From: Kitasatospora xanthocidica
GTDB taxonomy: Bacteria > Actinomycetota > Actinomycetes > Streptomycetales > Streptomycetaceae
NCBI RefSeq assembly: GCF_014656195.1
Contig: NZ_BNBY01000001.1
Span: forward strand, 503,148 to 567,147
Length of the DNA: 64,000 nucleotides
Direction of reading: 5' to 3'
Position 1 is the first letter of the stretch. Each line of letters begins with the position of its first letter. The notes beneath the pieces are model-generated. The model was not told where the DNA came from and did not search any database. It saw only the letters and a list, made by a program, of their open reading frames with translations. The position numbers and the translations under genes were made by a program. Positions 1-8,719 of the stretch are shown piece by piece.

Positions 1-267
1 TTCTACGACGGCTCGCACAACCCGCAGGACGAGACGCCGGTCGGCTCGCGCGGCAAGCTCGCCGAGCAGTACCTGAAGCGGATCGCGCTCCAGCGGATCG
101 GCCGGGAGGCGGACGGCGAACGGGTCCTGGAGATCCGGTTCCGGGTGACCACCGCCACCGTCCCGGCGCCCTCCTGGAGCGGTGAGACCGCGCCGCCGGC
201 GCCCAAGGTGCGGGAGCTGCCGTGGTGGCCGGTGGCGGACGAGGACTACCGGGGGCTGCTCGGATGA
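1..267 (+). CDS. C-terminal part of a DUF5819-like protein
   Basis: The window opens inside this gene. Eighty-eight C-terminal residues are readable in frame 1, ending at TGA 265-267. The visible tail holds a basic stretch followed by a Trp-rich end (RELPWWPVADEDYRGLLG) and has no membrane segment or recognisable catalytic motif. Its stop overlaps the next start in an ATGA, so it is translationally coupled to the HTTM gene downstream. From memory, the gene placed directly before an HTTM protein in streptomycetes is usually annotated DUF5819. That neighbour rule, not a motif, is the main reason for the name. Confidence 0.5.
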   Translation, partial: FYDGSHNPQDETPVGSRGKLAEQYLKRIALQRIGREADGERVLEIRFRVTTATVPAPSWSGETAPPAPKVRELPWWPVADEDYRGLLG

Positions 268-1595
268 ACGAGGTGTCGCTGCCGGCCGCCCGGCCGGACG
301 GGGACGGGCCGCTGGACGGGGTTGAGCCGGCGGCCGGGGTCGAGCCGTCGGGCGGCGCGGTGCCGCCGCCCCGCGTCCCGCGGCAGGCCGGTGCGGGACC
401 GGACGCCGCGGCGCCGCGCGGGCCGGGAGCGACCGAACTGCTCGGCCGGGCCGTCGACGCCTTCACCGGGCGGGTCCTCGGCCGGCACCAGGCGGCCGTG
501 GTGCGGATCGGCTTCGGCCTGGTCTGGCTCGCCCACCTGCTGCGGGAGTGGCCCAACCGGCGGGTGCTGTACGGCGACCGCTCCCCCTGGTCGATGGAGC
601 TCGCCGAGCGGCTGCTGGGCGACGACGGGGCGTTCACCGTGCTGACCTGGTTCGGCGGGCGGTTCTGGTTCGAGCTGGTCTACCACCTGGCGGTGCTGGC
701 GGCCCTCGGCGTCCTGCTGGGCTGGCGGACCAGGGCGAGCACGGTGCTGTTCCTGGTCACCGTGCTGTCGCTGCAGAACCGCGACGTCTTCCTCGGCGAC
801 GGCGGCGACAACGTCGTCCACCTGATGGCCGTCTACCTGGTCTTCACCCGCTGCGCCGAGGTGTGGTCGCTGGACGCCCGCAGGGCGCGGAGCGGGCGGG
901 GCGGACGGGCCGGGGCGGTGCTCTGGGCCGTCCTCGGGGCCGTCCTGGCGGTCTGCCAGTTCGGCGGCTTCTCCGGCACGAACCTGAGCTGGACCGGCCG
1001 GACCTTCCCCCACCTCGGCTGGGCGCCGCTGTTCTGGGGGCTCTGGGCGGTGGCCGGGCTCTGGTGGGTGCTCGGCCGGCTGCGGCCGGACGGCGAACCG
1101 CGGGCGGTGCTCGACGCGCTGGCGACCATGGTGCACAACTGCGCGATGCTGGTGATCGCCGTCGAGGTGGTGCTGATCTACGCCACGGCCGGCTGGTACA
1201 AGGTGCAGGGCTCGCGCTGGCAGGACGGCACCGCGCTGTACTACCCGCTGCACCTGGACTACTTCACCCCCTGGCCCGGGCTGTCCGCACTTGTCGGCTC
1301 GGCGCTGCTGCCGGTCTTCCTGATCTCGTACGGCACTGTGATGGTGCAGGTGGCCTTCCCGTTCACCCTGCTCAACCGGCGGGTCAAGAACGTGCTGCTG
1401 GCCGTCATGATGCTGGAGCACGCGGGGATCGCGGTGGTGCTCGGGCTGCCGGTGTTCTCGCTCGCGATGATCGCGGCGGACGCGGTGTTCCTGCCGACCG
1501 GCGCGCTGCTCCGGCTGGCGGCGTGGGCGAGCCGGCTGGCGGCGCGGGCGAGCCGGATCCGCACCGGCCGGATCCGGCGGAGGCCCGCCCCCTAG
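264..1595 (+). CDS. HTTM-domain (vitamin K-dependent carboxylase-like) membrane protein
   Basis: A 443-residue integral membrane protein. The first ~70 residues are a Pro/Gly-rich cytoplasmic tail. They are followed by several hydrophobic segments, with a conserved-looking run around GDGGDNVVHLMAVYLVF and another around YATAGWYKVQGSRWQDG. This layout is typical of the horizontally transferred transmembrane (HTTM) family related to gamma-glutamyl carboxylase. No enzymatic activity can be assigned. The start at 264 is chosen because ATG overlaps the upstream TGA; an upstream in-frame GTG at 222 would lie inside the preceding gene. The coupling suggests the two proteins work together. Confidence 0.8.
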   Translation: MNEVSLPAARPDGDGPLDGVEPAAGVEPSGGAVPPPRVPRQAGAGPDAAAPRGPGATELLGRAVDAFTGRVLGRHQAAVVRIGFGLVWLAHLLREWPNRRVLYGDRSPWSMELAERLLGDDGAFTVLTWFGGRFWFELVYHLAVLAALGVLLGWRTRASTVLFLVTVLSLQNRDVFLGDGGDNVVHLMAVYLVFTRCAEVWSLDARRARSGRGGRAGAVLWAVLGAVLAVCQFGGFSGTNLSWTGRTFPHLGWAPLFWGLWAVAGLWWVLGRLRPDGEPRAVLDALATMVHNCAMLVIAVEVVLIYATAGWYKVQGSRWQDGTALYYPLHLDYFTPWPGLSALVGSALLPVFLISYGTVMVQVAFPFTLLNRRVKNVLLAVMMLEHAGIAVVLGLPVFSLAMIAADAVFLPTGALLRLAAWASRLAARASRIRTGRIRRRPAP

Positions 1596-1604
1596 GATGT
1601 CGCT

Positions 1605-3710
1605 ATGTCCTGGTTCGACGCACTTCGTGACACCGCGCGGACCGGACTCACGCTGGACCGGACGCTCACCGACCCCAAACGGGCGGTGCGCGGGGCGGTC
1701 GCCGTCGCGCTGGTGCTCTTCCCGACCCTCGCGCTCGGCGGGGTCGGGCTCGCCACCTCGGCCGCGATGGGCGCGTTCATCGCGGGCTCCGCCACCTTCC
1801 AGCGCAGCTTCCGCCCCCGCGCCAGCCTCGCCGTCGCGGCCGGGGCCGGACTCGGGATCAGCACCTTCCTCGGCTACCTGGCCGCGGGGGTGTACGGGCT
1901 GTTCCCGGTGCTGCTCGCGGTCTGGGCCTTCGGCGCCGGGCTCGCCTGGGCGGTCGGGCCGACCGCCGGGGTGGTCGCGACCAATACGGTCTCGGTGATG
2001 CTGATCGTCGTCCAGCTGCCGGTCAGCGCCACCGCCGCGCTCGGCCACGGACTGGTCGCGGCCCTCGGCGGGGTCGTCCAGGCCGCCGTCATCACCCTCT
2101 GGCCGATCGGGAGTTGGAGCGCCCAGCGGGACGCCCTCGCCGACACCTACGCCGAACTCGCCGACTACGCACGACGGTTGCGACAGGACCCGACCGCACA
2201 CGTCGACCCGGCGCCGTTCATGACCGCCCGGCACGCCGCCGCCCTCACCCCCTGGCAGGACCGCCACCGGCCGCCCGAACTGCGCGGCCTGCGCGGTATC
2301 GCCGAACGGATCCGGCCCACCCTCGCCGCGCTCGCCGACCCCAAGGTCGGAGCCCCCGAGGAAGGGCCCGAACGGGACCGGGCCCGGGAGGTGCTGGCGG
2401 CCGCCGCCGAGGCCATGGACGCCCTCGCCCGGGCGATCCGCACCGGCGACCCGGTCCGGCTCCCCCGGTCCGCGCCCTCGCTCACCCTGGTCCCGCCCGA
2501 CGACGGGCCCCGGCTGCGCGGCGCCGCCCGGCGCTCCTCCCGACGGCTCGGCACACTGCTGCGGAAGGCCGCCGACACCCTCGACCGCAACGACGAGGAC
2601 ACCATCACCACACCCGTGGTCGGGGCCGGCGGGGCACTGCACAAGCCCTCCATCGGCCGGATGCTGCCCGTCGCCCTGCGGGCCGTCCGGCGCCAGCTGC
2701 GGCCGCGCTCGGCGATCTTCCAGCACGCCGTCCGGCTCGCCGGGGTGGTCACCGCCGCCTACCTGCTCGCCCGGCTCGTCGGGTTCCACCACGGGTACTG
2801 GGCGCCGATGACCGCCGCCATGGTGATGCGGCCGGACTTCGCGCAGACCTACAGCCGGGGCGTCGCCCGGCTCGCCGGGACGGTCGTCGGGGTCGCCGTC
2901 TCCACCCTGGTGGTGCAGCTCGCCCACCCCGGGCAGTGGGTGCTGGCCGCGCTCGCCGTGGTCTGCATCGGCGGGGCGTACCTCGCCTTCCGCACCGGGT
3001 ACGCGCTGACCACCGTCGGGATCTCGACGTACGTGGTCTTCCTGCTCGGGCTGCAGGAGGGGAACCCGCTGGTCACGGCCTTCGAACGGGTCGGGCTCAC
3101 GCTGCTCGGCGGATCGGTCGCGCTCGTCACGTACGCGCTGTTCCCGACCTGGCAGACCGCCCGGCTCGGCGAACGGCTCGCCGAATGGCTCGCCGCCGCC
3201 GGACGGTACGCGGGGGCGGTGATCGCCTGCTACGAGCAGCCCGCGGCGCCGCGCGGACGGGCCGTACGGAGCGCCCTGCTCGACTCCCGGGAGGCGCGGT
3301 CCGAACTCCTCCAGGCGATGCAGCGGGCCGACGCCGAGCCGGGACGGCACGAGACCGGGCTGGCCGGGGTGAGCCGGCGCCAGATCGACCGGGCCCGGGC
3401 GGCGGTCGGCCACCTCGGACGAGCCGCCGTGCTGCTGGAGGCCCACCTGCCGGCGGCGGACGCCGAACCGGTCGCCGGGACGGGGGAGTACGCGGAGGAA
3501 CTGCGGCTCGCCACGGCGCTCGCGGCGGCGGCGCTGCTGACCGGGCGGCCGGTGGAGTTCGGGGCGGTGCGGGAGGCGCAGGCGCGGCTGGAGGAACGGC
3601 TGGCGCGGGGCGCGGCGGGGGTGCAGGGGGACGTGGTGCGCGCGGGGACGCGGCTGGTGGGCCAGGCCCTGCGGGATCTGGAGCGGGCCCTGCGGGGGTC
3701 GGCGACGTAG
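1605..3710 (+). CDS. FUSC family protein
   Basis: A 701-residue protein with two blocks of hydrophobic segments (about residues 30-180 and 375-510) separated by a hydrophilic region, plus a long C-terminal helical part rich in Arg, Glu and Ala. This duplicated arrangement is that of the fusaric-acid-resistance/aromatic-acid exporter-like (FUSC) family, inner-membrane proteins thought to export aromatic acids. Substrate unknown. ATG 1605 follows AGGA with eight bases of spacing and only nine bases after the HTTM stop, so it may be co-transcribed with it. Confidence 0.8.
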   Translation: MSWFDALRDTARTGLTLDRTLTDPKRAVRGAVAVALVLFPTLALGGVGLATSAAMGAFIAGSATFQRSFRPRASLAVAAGAGLGISTFLGYLAAGVYGLFPVLLAVWAFGAGLAWAVGPTAGVVATNTVSVMLIVVQLPVSATAALGHGLVAALGGVVQAAVITLWPIGSWSAQRDALADTYAELADYARRLRQDPTAHVDPAPFMTARHAAALTPWQDRHRPPELRGLRGIAERIRPTLAALADPKVGAPEEGPERDRAREVLAAAAEAMDALARAIRTGDPVRLPRSAPSLTLVPPDDGPRLRGAARRSSRRLGTLLRKAADTLDRNDEDTITTPVVGAGGALHKPSIGRMLPVALRAVRRQLRPRSAIFQHAVRLAGVVTAAYLLARLVGFHHGYWAPMTAAMVMRPDFAQTYSRGVARLAGTVVGVAVSTLVVQLAHPGQWVLAALAVVCIGGAYLAFRTGYALTTVGISTYVVFLLGLQEGNPLVTAFERVGLTLLGGSVALVTYALFPTWQTARLGERLAEWLAAAGRYAGAVIACYEQPAAPRGRAVRSALLDSREARSELLQAMQRADAEPGRHETGLAGVSRRQIDRARAAVGHLGRAAVLLEAHLPAADAEPVAGTGEYAEELRLATALAAAALLTGRPVEFGAVREAQARLEERLARGAAGVQGDVVRAGTRLVGQALRDLERALRGSAT

Positions 3711-3743
3711 GGACCGGCCGCGGGCGGTGGGAGAGTGGGCGGC

Positions 3744-4499
3744 ATGGGTGACGAGGAGCTGGTGCGGGCGTGGCGGGAGGCCGAGCGGGAGCCGGGGGCG
3801 GTGGTGCTGGACGGGTTCCACGCGTTGAAGCACGCGCTGCGGTTCGGGGGTGACGTGCGGCGGGTGCTGACCGTGGACCGGGAGGCGCTGCTGGCGTTGG
3901 CCGCGGAGCTGGCGGAGGACGTGGTGCCGGCGCTGGAGGGGCTCGCGCTGGAGGTGCCGGAGGCGGTGGTGCGGGGGCTGGTGTCGCGGGTGCATCCGAC
4001 GGGGGTGATCGGGCTGGCGGTGCGGCCCCCGGCCGAGGCGAACCTGGCGGCTCTGGCGGAGCGGCCGCGGCGGTCGCCGGTGGTGCTGCTGGAGAATCCG
4101 CGGAACCTGGGCAACGTGGGGGCGGTGATCCGCTTGGCGGCCGGGTTCGGGGCCACCGGGGTGGTGACCACCGGGGACCTGGATCCGTGGCACCCGAACG
4201 TGCTGCGGGGCAGTGCCGGTCTGCACTTCGCCACGGCGGTGGAGCGGCTGACCCTGCCGCAGCTGCCGGCCGGGCCGCTGTACGTGCTGGACCCGGAGGG
4301 GACGGACATCCGGGACCTGTCGTTCCCGGACGACGCGCTGCTCGCCTTCGGCACCGAACGGTACGGGGTGTCGGAGGAGCTCAAGGTTCGGGCCGACCAC
4401 CTGGTCGCGGTGCCGATGCGGCCGGGGGTGTCCAGCTTCAACCTGGCGACCAGTGTCGGGATGGGGCTCTTCCACTGGATGTCGGGGAGCAAGCGGTGA
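3744..4499 (+). CDS. SpoU/TrmH-type RNA 2'-O-methyltransferase
   Basis: A 251-residue SPOUT-superfamily protein. The three signature motifs are visible: ENPRNLGNVGAVIR near residue 117, FGTERYGVSEE near 200 and VPMRPGVSSFNLATS near 220. These form the trefoil-knot SAM site, and the conserved Arg/Asn/Ser are present. It should methylate a ribose 2'-OH of tRNA or rRNA in the cytoplasm; which nucleotide cannot be told. ATG 3744 is preferred over GTG 3735 because GGGAGAG sits a sensible distance upstream. It is convergent with the next gene across a shared hairpin terminator. Confidence 0.85.
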   Translation: MGDEELVRAWREAEREPGAVVLDGFHALKHALRFGGDVRRVLTVDREALLALAAELAEDVVPALEGLALEVPEAVVRGLVSRVHPTGVIGLAVRPPAEANLAALAERPRRSPVVLLENPRNLGNVGAVIRLAAGFGATGVVTTGDLDPWHPNVLRGSAGLHFATAVERLTLPQLPAGPLYVLDPEGTDIRDLSFPDDALLAFGTERYGVSEELKVRADHLVAVPMRPGVSSFNLATSVGMGLFHWMSGSKR

Positions 4500-4505
4500 G
4501 CCGGT

Positions 4506-4538
4506 GAGGTGCGGCATCCGGGGCGGATGCCGCACCTC
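4506..4538. terminator. bidirectional hairpin terminator
   Basis: A perfect 14-bp inverted repeat (arms 4506-4519 and 4525-4538, loop 5 nt) lies between two convergent stop codons. It can end both the methyltransferase transcript and the opposing NlpC/P60 transcript. Confidence 0.8.
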
Positions 4539-4545
4539 AGATGGT

Positions 4546-5856
4546 TCAGGAGAAGAGGCGGCGCCAGGTGTCAGGGCCCGGGTAGCCGTCGGCTTCGGCG
4601 CCGCGCCAGCCCTGGGCGAGCTGGAAGGCCTGGGTGGCCTTGCGGTCGGCCTCGCCCCAGCGGGGGCCGGGGCCGACGGTGTAGGAGCCGCCGAAGCCCT
4701 TGCGGACCAGCTGTTCGCCGAGCTGCCGGACGGAGTCGTTCTCCTGGCCGGGGCCGAACGCGCCGGCGCCGGGGAAGGCGGGGGCGTCGGCGGCGGGCGG
4801 TGGCGGGGGCAGCGGGGTGCCGGCGGCGATGTTCCGGCCCTTGCCGTTGACCAGGTAGTCCCAGGTGTCCTTGCCGGGGAGACCGTCGGCTTCGGCGCCG
4901 CGCCAGCCCTGGGCGACTTGGAAGGCCTGGGTGGCCTTGCGGTCGGCCTCGCCCCAGCGCGGGCCGGGGCCCTCGGAGTAGAAGCGGGAGCCGCCGCGCT
5001 GCACCAGCATCCGGCCGAGCTGGGTGACGTACGCGTTGTTCGCGCCGGGGCCGAACTTGTCGGCGCCGGGGAAGGCGGTGGCGGGGGCGCCGTCGCTGCT
5101 GCCGCCGGACAGGCCGGTGTAGCGGTACGGGACGTAGCCGCCGGAGTTGTTCCAGTACGCGTACGGGGTGGCGCGCTTCCGGGTGCCGGGGGAGGTCTGC
5201 TCGTAGGCGAGGTACCGGGTGCGGGAGGAGTCCGTCCAGCCGCCGAAGAGCGTCACGTGCGAGCCGGACTGCGGGTTGGCGGGGTTGTTGTAGAGGAGGA
5301 CGTCGCCCGGCTGGAGGTCGTTCTTGGTGATCCGCTCGGCGAAGTCCGGCAGGGTCCAGGTGGTCTGGCTGCTGCCGAGGCCCCAGGCCATCGAGACGAA
5401 GCCGGAGCAGTCCTGGCGGTAGCCGTCCGTCCAGTAACGGCCCATGCCGTACGGCACGCCCTGGTCGACCCAGCTCTGCGCGCGCTGGATGATCTGCGCC
5501 CGGGTGACCGGCTGGGCGGTGCCGGGGGCGGCGTAGGAGCGGGCGCCGTCGGACTCGCCGTAGGGGCCGCTGACCTCGCCCTGGGGGGACTGCGGGGGCT
5601 GGGCGCTGCTGCTGCCGCCGGGGGTGGGGGCCGCGGCGGTGGCGGCCGTTCCGCCGCCGATCGCGGTGCCGACGGCGGCCACCAGGACGGCGGCCCGGCG
5701 GCGGAGGCTGCGGGCCGCGGCGTGCCCGCCCTCGTGGACCGGCGCGGCGTGCAGCCGGGCGAGGCGGCGGGCACGGCAGCCCCCGCATATGCAGTCCTCC
5801 TCCGGTTCGACCTCGTCGAACTCGATGAGCGGGGACAGGGGGTCGGTGAGGGTCAT
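4546..5856 (-). CDS. NlpC/P60-type cell-wall hydrolase with two peptidoglycan-binding repeats
   Basis: A 436-residue protein. The N-terminus is cytoplasmic and carries a CICGGC cysteine cluster (residues 22-27), followed by an Arg-rich stretch and one hydrophobic segment (about 52-75), so it is probably membrane-anchored or exported by an internal signal. The catalytic region contains DCSGFVSMAW (nucleophile Cys) and SHVTLFGGW (His), as expected for NlpC/P60-like amidases acting on peptidoglycan. The C-terminal half has two near-identical ~70-residue modules, each with FGPG, GPRWGEADRKATQAFQ and AQGWRGAEADG, which are peptidoglycan-binding repeats separated by a Pro-rich linker. A DosR-like box lies ~85 bp upstream of the start. 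Confidence 0.8.
   Translation of the reverse strand: MTLTDPLSPLIEFDEVEPEEDCICGGCRARRLARLHAAPVHEGGHAAARSLRRRAAVLVAAVGTAIGGGTAATAAAPTPGGSSSAQPPQSPQGEVSGPYGESDGARSYAAPGTAQPVTRAQIIQRAQSWVDQGVPYGMGRYWTDGYRQDCSGFVSMAWGLGSSQTTWTLPDFAERITKNDLQPGDVLLYNNPANPQSGSHVTLFGGWTDSSRTRYLAYEQTSPGTRKRATPYAYWNNSGGYVPYRYTGLSGGSSDGAPATAFPGADKFGPGANNAYVTQLGRMLVQRGGSRFYSEGPGPRWGEADRKATQAFQVAQGWRGAEADGLPGKDTWDYLVNGKGRNIAAGTPLPPPPPAADAPAFPGAGAFGPGQENDSVRQLGEQLVRKGFGGSYTVGPGPRWGEADRKATQAFQLAQGWRGAEADGYPGPDTWRRLFS
4586..4971. repeat. internal 89-bp direct repeat within the NlpC/P60 gene
   Basis: Positions 4586-4674 and 4883-4971 encode the core of the two peptidoglycan-binding modules. By eye they differ at only about three bases over 89, much closer than needed to conserve the protein, so the duplication is recent or homogenised by gene conversion. 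Confidence 0.8.
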
Positions 5857-5939
5857 GCTCCGCCTCTTTCCTGCGGTCTTTCCAGGCCCCGGCCTGACGG
5901 CGGGACAGGAGTGGCCTTCCCCGGCCGGCTCCGCGTGTC

Positions 5940-5961
5940 ATCGGGACCAAAGTCCCAAAGC
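5940..5961. promoter_or_regulatory. DosR/DevR-like palindromic box
   Basis: GGGACCAAAGTCCC (5943-5956), read on the minus strand as TTTGGGACTTTGGTCCCGAT, matches the mycobacterial DosR consensus TTSGGGACTWWAGTCCCSAA at nearly every position. It is upstream of the minus-strand NlpC/P60 gene. Binding is an inference from motif similarity. Confidence 0.5.
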
Positions 5962-6071
5962 GGGCGGAGCACGGCGCGGCAGGTTGAGCCGGGAGGGTGA
6001 CGACCGTTCGGCTCCCGGGCGTGGCGCGGCGGTGCGGGCGACGGTAGTGCGAGTACGGAGCTGAGTCGGGA

Positions 6072-6980
6072 TCAGTGCGGGTTGGCGGGTGAGTACTCGG
6101 GGTCGGTCCAGGTCAGCGGGGTGGCGTCGGCGAGTTCGACCACGCCGGTGACGGCCAGTTCGACCATCCGCTCGGCGCCGGGGACGGCCTGCCGGGCCTC
6201 CTCGGACCAGTCGGTGCGGGCCTCGCCGGTGACCAGCAGCGCCCCGCCGCTCTCCCAGTCGGGCAGCAGCAGGCCGGCCCGGGGGTCGAGCTCCAGGTTG
6301 CCGAGGGTCAGGAACATGCTGTTGCCCGGGTACTCCGGCCAGCGCAGCCGGTCCGGGGCCACCGCCTCCAGGAAGCCGGGGAAGCCGCCGCGGTGGGAGG
6401 CGTCCACGCTGCCGTCCGGTCCGGTGGTGGCGACGAAGAAGGTGTCCGCGGTGGCCGCGGCGAGGCGCTGGGCGGTGGTCAGCCGCGGGCCGGCGGCGAC
6501 CGCGCGGGGCGGGCCGGCGACCGGGCGGTCCAGCGGGGTGCGGCGCTGGATGTACTTCGGGCAGTTGGCGACCACCTCGGCGGCGTGGAGCAGCAGCCCG
6601 CCCCGGCCGTCCGGGACGGAGCCGCCGTTGAGCCGCATCCGGCGCCGGCCGGCCGGGTCCAGGGCGATGGTGCCGACCCGGGCCGGGCGGGCCAGCGCCC
6701 CGGCCAGCGGGTCGGCCCCGGCCGGGCGGGCGGCGACCGAGACCGTCCGTTCGTCCGGCGCCCGAAGGAATCCGGCCGGTCCGGCCAGCTGGGTGGCCCA
6801 GACCCGGCCGTCCTCGTCGGCGGCGCCGACGACCAGCATCCGCCGCTCGGCCAGGAAGCGGGCGGCGACGGCCGGGACGGTGTCGCGGATCGACCGGCCG
6901 GCGTGGTCGGCCCGTTCGGTCCGGCCGGCCCGGGCCTGGGCGGCCCGCTCGCCGGGGTGGTACGGCGTGCTGGTGGTCAT
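6072..6980 (-). CDS. pyridoxamine 5'-phosphate oxidase (PPOX) family protein
   Basis: A 302-residue soluble protein with two flavin-reductase-like split-barrel halves: residues ~45-165 (MLVVGAADEDGRVWATQLAG) and ~185-290 (FFVATTGPDGSVDASHRGG, then NSMFLTLGNLELDPRAGLLL). This is the pattern of FMN- or F420-binding PPOX-superfamily proteins. NCPKYIQRR near residue 155 is a motif often seen in this subgroup. Substrate unknown. ATG 6980 is chosen because it starts shortly after the VOC stop; the two genes look like one transcript from the promoter near 7550. Confidence 0.8.
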   Translation of the reverse strand: MTTSTPYHPGERAAQARAGRTERADHAGRSIRDTVPAVAARFLAERRMLVVGAADEDGRVWATQLAGPAGFLRAPDERTVSVAARPAGADPLAGALARPARVGTIALDPAGRRRMRLNGGSVPDGRGGLLLHAAEVVANCPKYIQRRTPLDRPVAGPPRAVAAGPRLTTAQRLAAATADTFFVATTGPDGSVDASHRGGFPGFLEAVAPDRLRWPEYPGNSMFLTLGNLELDPRAGLLLPDWESGGALLVTGEARTDWSEEARQAVPGAERMVELAVTGVVELADATPLTWTDPEYSPANPH

Positions 6981-7003
6981 GGTGGGCTCCCCCGGGTTCG
7001 GGT

Positions 7004-7474
7004 CTAGAAGAATCCGCAGGTCGGGGCGGAGGTGGTGGGGGCGACGGCCTCGGTCTCGTCCACACCGGTGCGGGTGTAGACCTCCAGCCGGATGCCGTCC
7101 GGGTCGGTGAAGAAGATGCCGCCGGAGGCCGAGCCCTCGCGGTGCGGGACGACGCCGTCGTAGGCGAACTCGGCGCCGAGTCCGCGCAGCAGCCGTTCGG
7201 TGGCGCGGACCTCGTCGAGGCTCTCGACCTCGAAGGAGAGGTGGTGCAGGCCGGGGCCGGTGGTGGCGAAGGTGCCGGTGCTCTGCTGCCAGAGGGTCAC
7301 CACCAGGCGGCCGTCGCGGCCGAGCAGGGCGAACCGGCGATCGGGGTCGGTGCCCTCGGCGGTGACGTCGAGGCCGAACACGGTGCGGTAGAAGTCGATC
7401 GAACGGGCCAGGTCGGTGACGTTCAGGCCCACGTGGCCGGTCTGCAGGGTGCGGAGCAGGGTGGTGTCGGACAT
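7004..7474 (-). CDS. VOC (glyoxalase/bleomycin-resistance) family protein
   Basis: A 156-residue protein with the paired beta-alpha-beta-beta-beta modules of the vicinal oxygen chelate fold. Module one begins TGHVGLNVTDLARSIDFYR; module two holds LHHLSFEVESLDEV and ends FFTDPDGIRLEVY. The His in GHVGL, the His in LHHLSF and the Glu in LEVY are the likely metal ligands, so a dioxygenase or isomerase role is possible. It is the first gene of a two-gene unit with the PPOX gene, whose start lies 23 bp downstream. Confidence 0.85.
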   Translation of the reverse strand: MSDTTLLRTLQTGHVGLNVTDLARSIDFYRTVFGLDVTAEGTDPDRRFALLGRDGRLVVTLWQQSTGTFATTGPGLHHLSFEVESLDEVRATERLLRGLGAEFAYDGVVPHREGSASGGIFFTDPDGIRLEVYTRTGVDETEAVAPTTSAPTCGFF

Positions 7475-7533
7475 GCCTGGTCACTCCCGGGGCTGGGGCT
7501 TCCGGCGAGGCTTCTGCCTAACCGGTACTCATG

Positions 7534-7562
7534 AGAGTAAGAGTTAGGTGATGCATCGTCAA
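7534..7562 (-). promoter_or_regulatory. candidate promoter of the VOC/PPOX unit
   Basis: On the minus strand TTGACG (7562-7557) and TACTCT (7539-7534) are separated by 17 bp in a locally A/T-rich stretch, leaving a leader of roughly 50 nt before ATG 7474. The repeat AACCGGTAC occurs at 7520-7528 and 7561-7569, and CCTAAC/GTTAGG form an inverted pair here, so a regulator may bind. Confidence 0.4.
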
Positions 7563-7610
7563 CCGGTACGGGTTGGTGAAGTGGTTAGGTTTCCGGGGTG
7601 GACACGGAAG

Positions 7611-7642
7611 AGCCCCGCCGGACCGGGTGGTCCGACGGGGCT
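7611..7642. terminator. hairpin terminator
   Basis: A 14-bp stem with one wobble pair (7611-7624 with 7629-7642, loop of 4) lies just downstream of the minus-strand helix-turn-helix gene and should end its transcript. Confidence 0.7.
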
Positions 7643-7690
7643 CGGGAAGGGTGGAGGGGTGGTGGGGGCCGGCGAGCGTCCGGCCGGAGG

Positions 7691-8719
7691 CTAGGCCCAC
7701 TCCCAGCGGATGCCGATGTGGCCCGGCTGCTGGTCCGGGGCCAGTACGTGGGCGCTCGCCGAGGCGCCGATCCAGAGCTGCTCACGGCGGTGGTCGACGT
7801 CGGCGCCCGGCTCGCGGTCGTAGCGCTCGCAGTGCGCCGGGACGGCCGCCGGGTCGAAGTGCACCTGGAGCACGTACTCGCGCACCGGGGTGGCGAAGCG
7901 ACGGCTGTACTCCAGCGTCGGCCCACCGGGCGGGATCTCCACCTCGTACTCGAAGACGGTGCTGTCGCCGAGGCCGAGCGGGCGGTCCAGCATCAGCTCG
8001 GCGACGGTCAGCCCGACCTCCGGGCGGCGGCGCACCCGGCCCAGCCGGCCGTGCCGCACCGCGGTGATCTCGGGGCAGCCGGTGGCCTCCTCGTCGGCCT
8101 TGTGGACGACCAGGCAGCGGCCGACGCCGCCGACGGTGGCGCGCACCACCTGGCGCATCCGCAGCAGGTTGCCGCGCCGCTGGGCGTCCACGTAGTACGA
8201 GTCGTGGATGCTCAGCCGCTCCAGCTCGCCGGCCGGCGGGGCGTCCAGCTCGGTGAAGATCGAGGCGATCTCCAGCTCGCCCGGCCAGACGTCCTCCAGC
8301 CCGAGGTGCAGGGTGTTAGCCGCGGCGGCCCAGCGGCCGCGCGGGCGCGGCGGGCCGAGCAGCGAGGAGAGCGCGCTGTGCGGCAGGCCGAGCAGCTCCT
8401 CCAGCAGGTGGACGGCGCGCAGCGAGCTGGCGCGTTCGGGCTGGCTGCGGCCGCGACGCCAGTAACTGAGCGTCGTGACACTGACCCTGACGCCCCGTTG
8501 GGCGAGGGCGGCGCGGATCCGGTCCAGGCTGAGGCCGCTGGCCTCGATGGCCAGGTGCAGGGTGTCGGCGAAGCCGCCGACCGGGGCGAGCCGGCCGGCC
8601 TGCGGCGCCGACGCCGCTGCCGGTGTCGGGGCCTGCGCGGGTGCAGGCGGTCCGGGGCGCTCTGCGCGCGACCCGACCAGCCGCAGCCGCGCGGCGTCCT
8701 GAGGTTGCTGTGCGGCCAT
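7691..8719 (-). CDS. helix-turn-helix transcriptional regulator
   Basis: A 342-residue protein. After a Pro/Ala-rich N-terminus, residues ~50-110 contain an XRE-like helix-turn-helix (RIRAALAQRGVRVSVTTLSY WRRGRSQP region, then LEELLGLP), a pattern seen in streptomycete regulators that match operon context rather than nutrients. The remaining ~200 residues are a uniform domain with alternating strands (HIDSYYVDA-like and VFEYEVEIPPGG regions), perhaps a ligand-sensing part; I do not recognise it. ATG 8719 has GGGGAGG eight bases upstream; an in-frame ATG at 8815 lacks a ribosome site. It stands alone between two hairpin terminators. Confidence 0.65.
   Translation of the reverse strand: MAAQQPQDAARLRLVGSRAERPGPPAPAQAPTPAAASAPQAGRLAPVGGFADTLHLAIEASGLSLDRIRAALAQRGVRVSVTTLSYWRRGRSQPERASSLRAVHLLEELLGLPHSALSSLLGPPRPRGRWAAAANTLHLGLEDVWPGELEIASIFTELDAPPAGELERLSIHDSYYVDAQRRGNLLRMRQVVRATVGGVGRCLVVHKADEEATGCPEITAVRHGRLGRVRRRPEVGLTVAELMLDRPLGLGDSTVFEYEVEIPPGGPTLEYSRRFATPVREYVLQVHFDPAAVPAHCERYDREPGADVDHRREQLWIGASASAHVLAPDQQPGHIGIRWEWA

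Noticed and set aside
246..4535. A 1429-codon open frame on the minus strand
   Set aside because: It lies wholly antisense to the HTTM, FUSC and methyltransferase genes, is low-complexity (Arg/Pro/His) and is a by-product of high G+C; no domain is readable.
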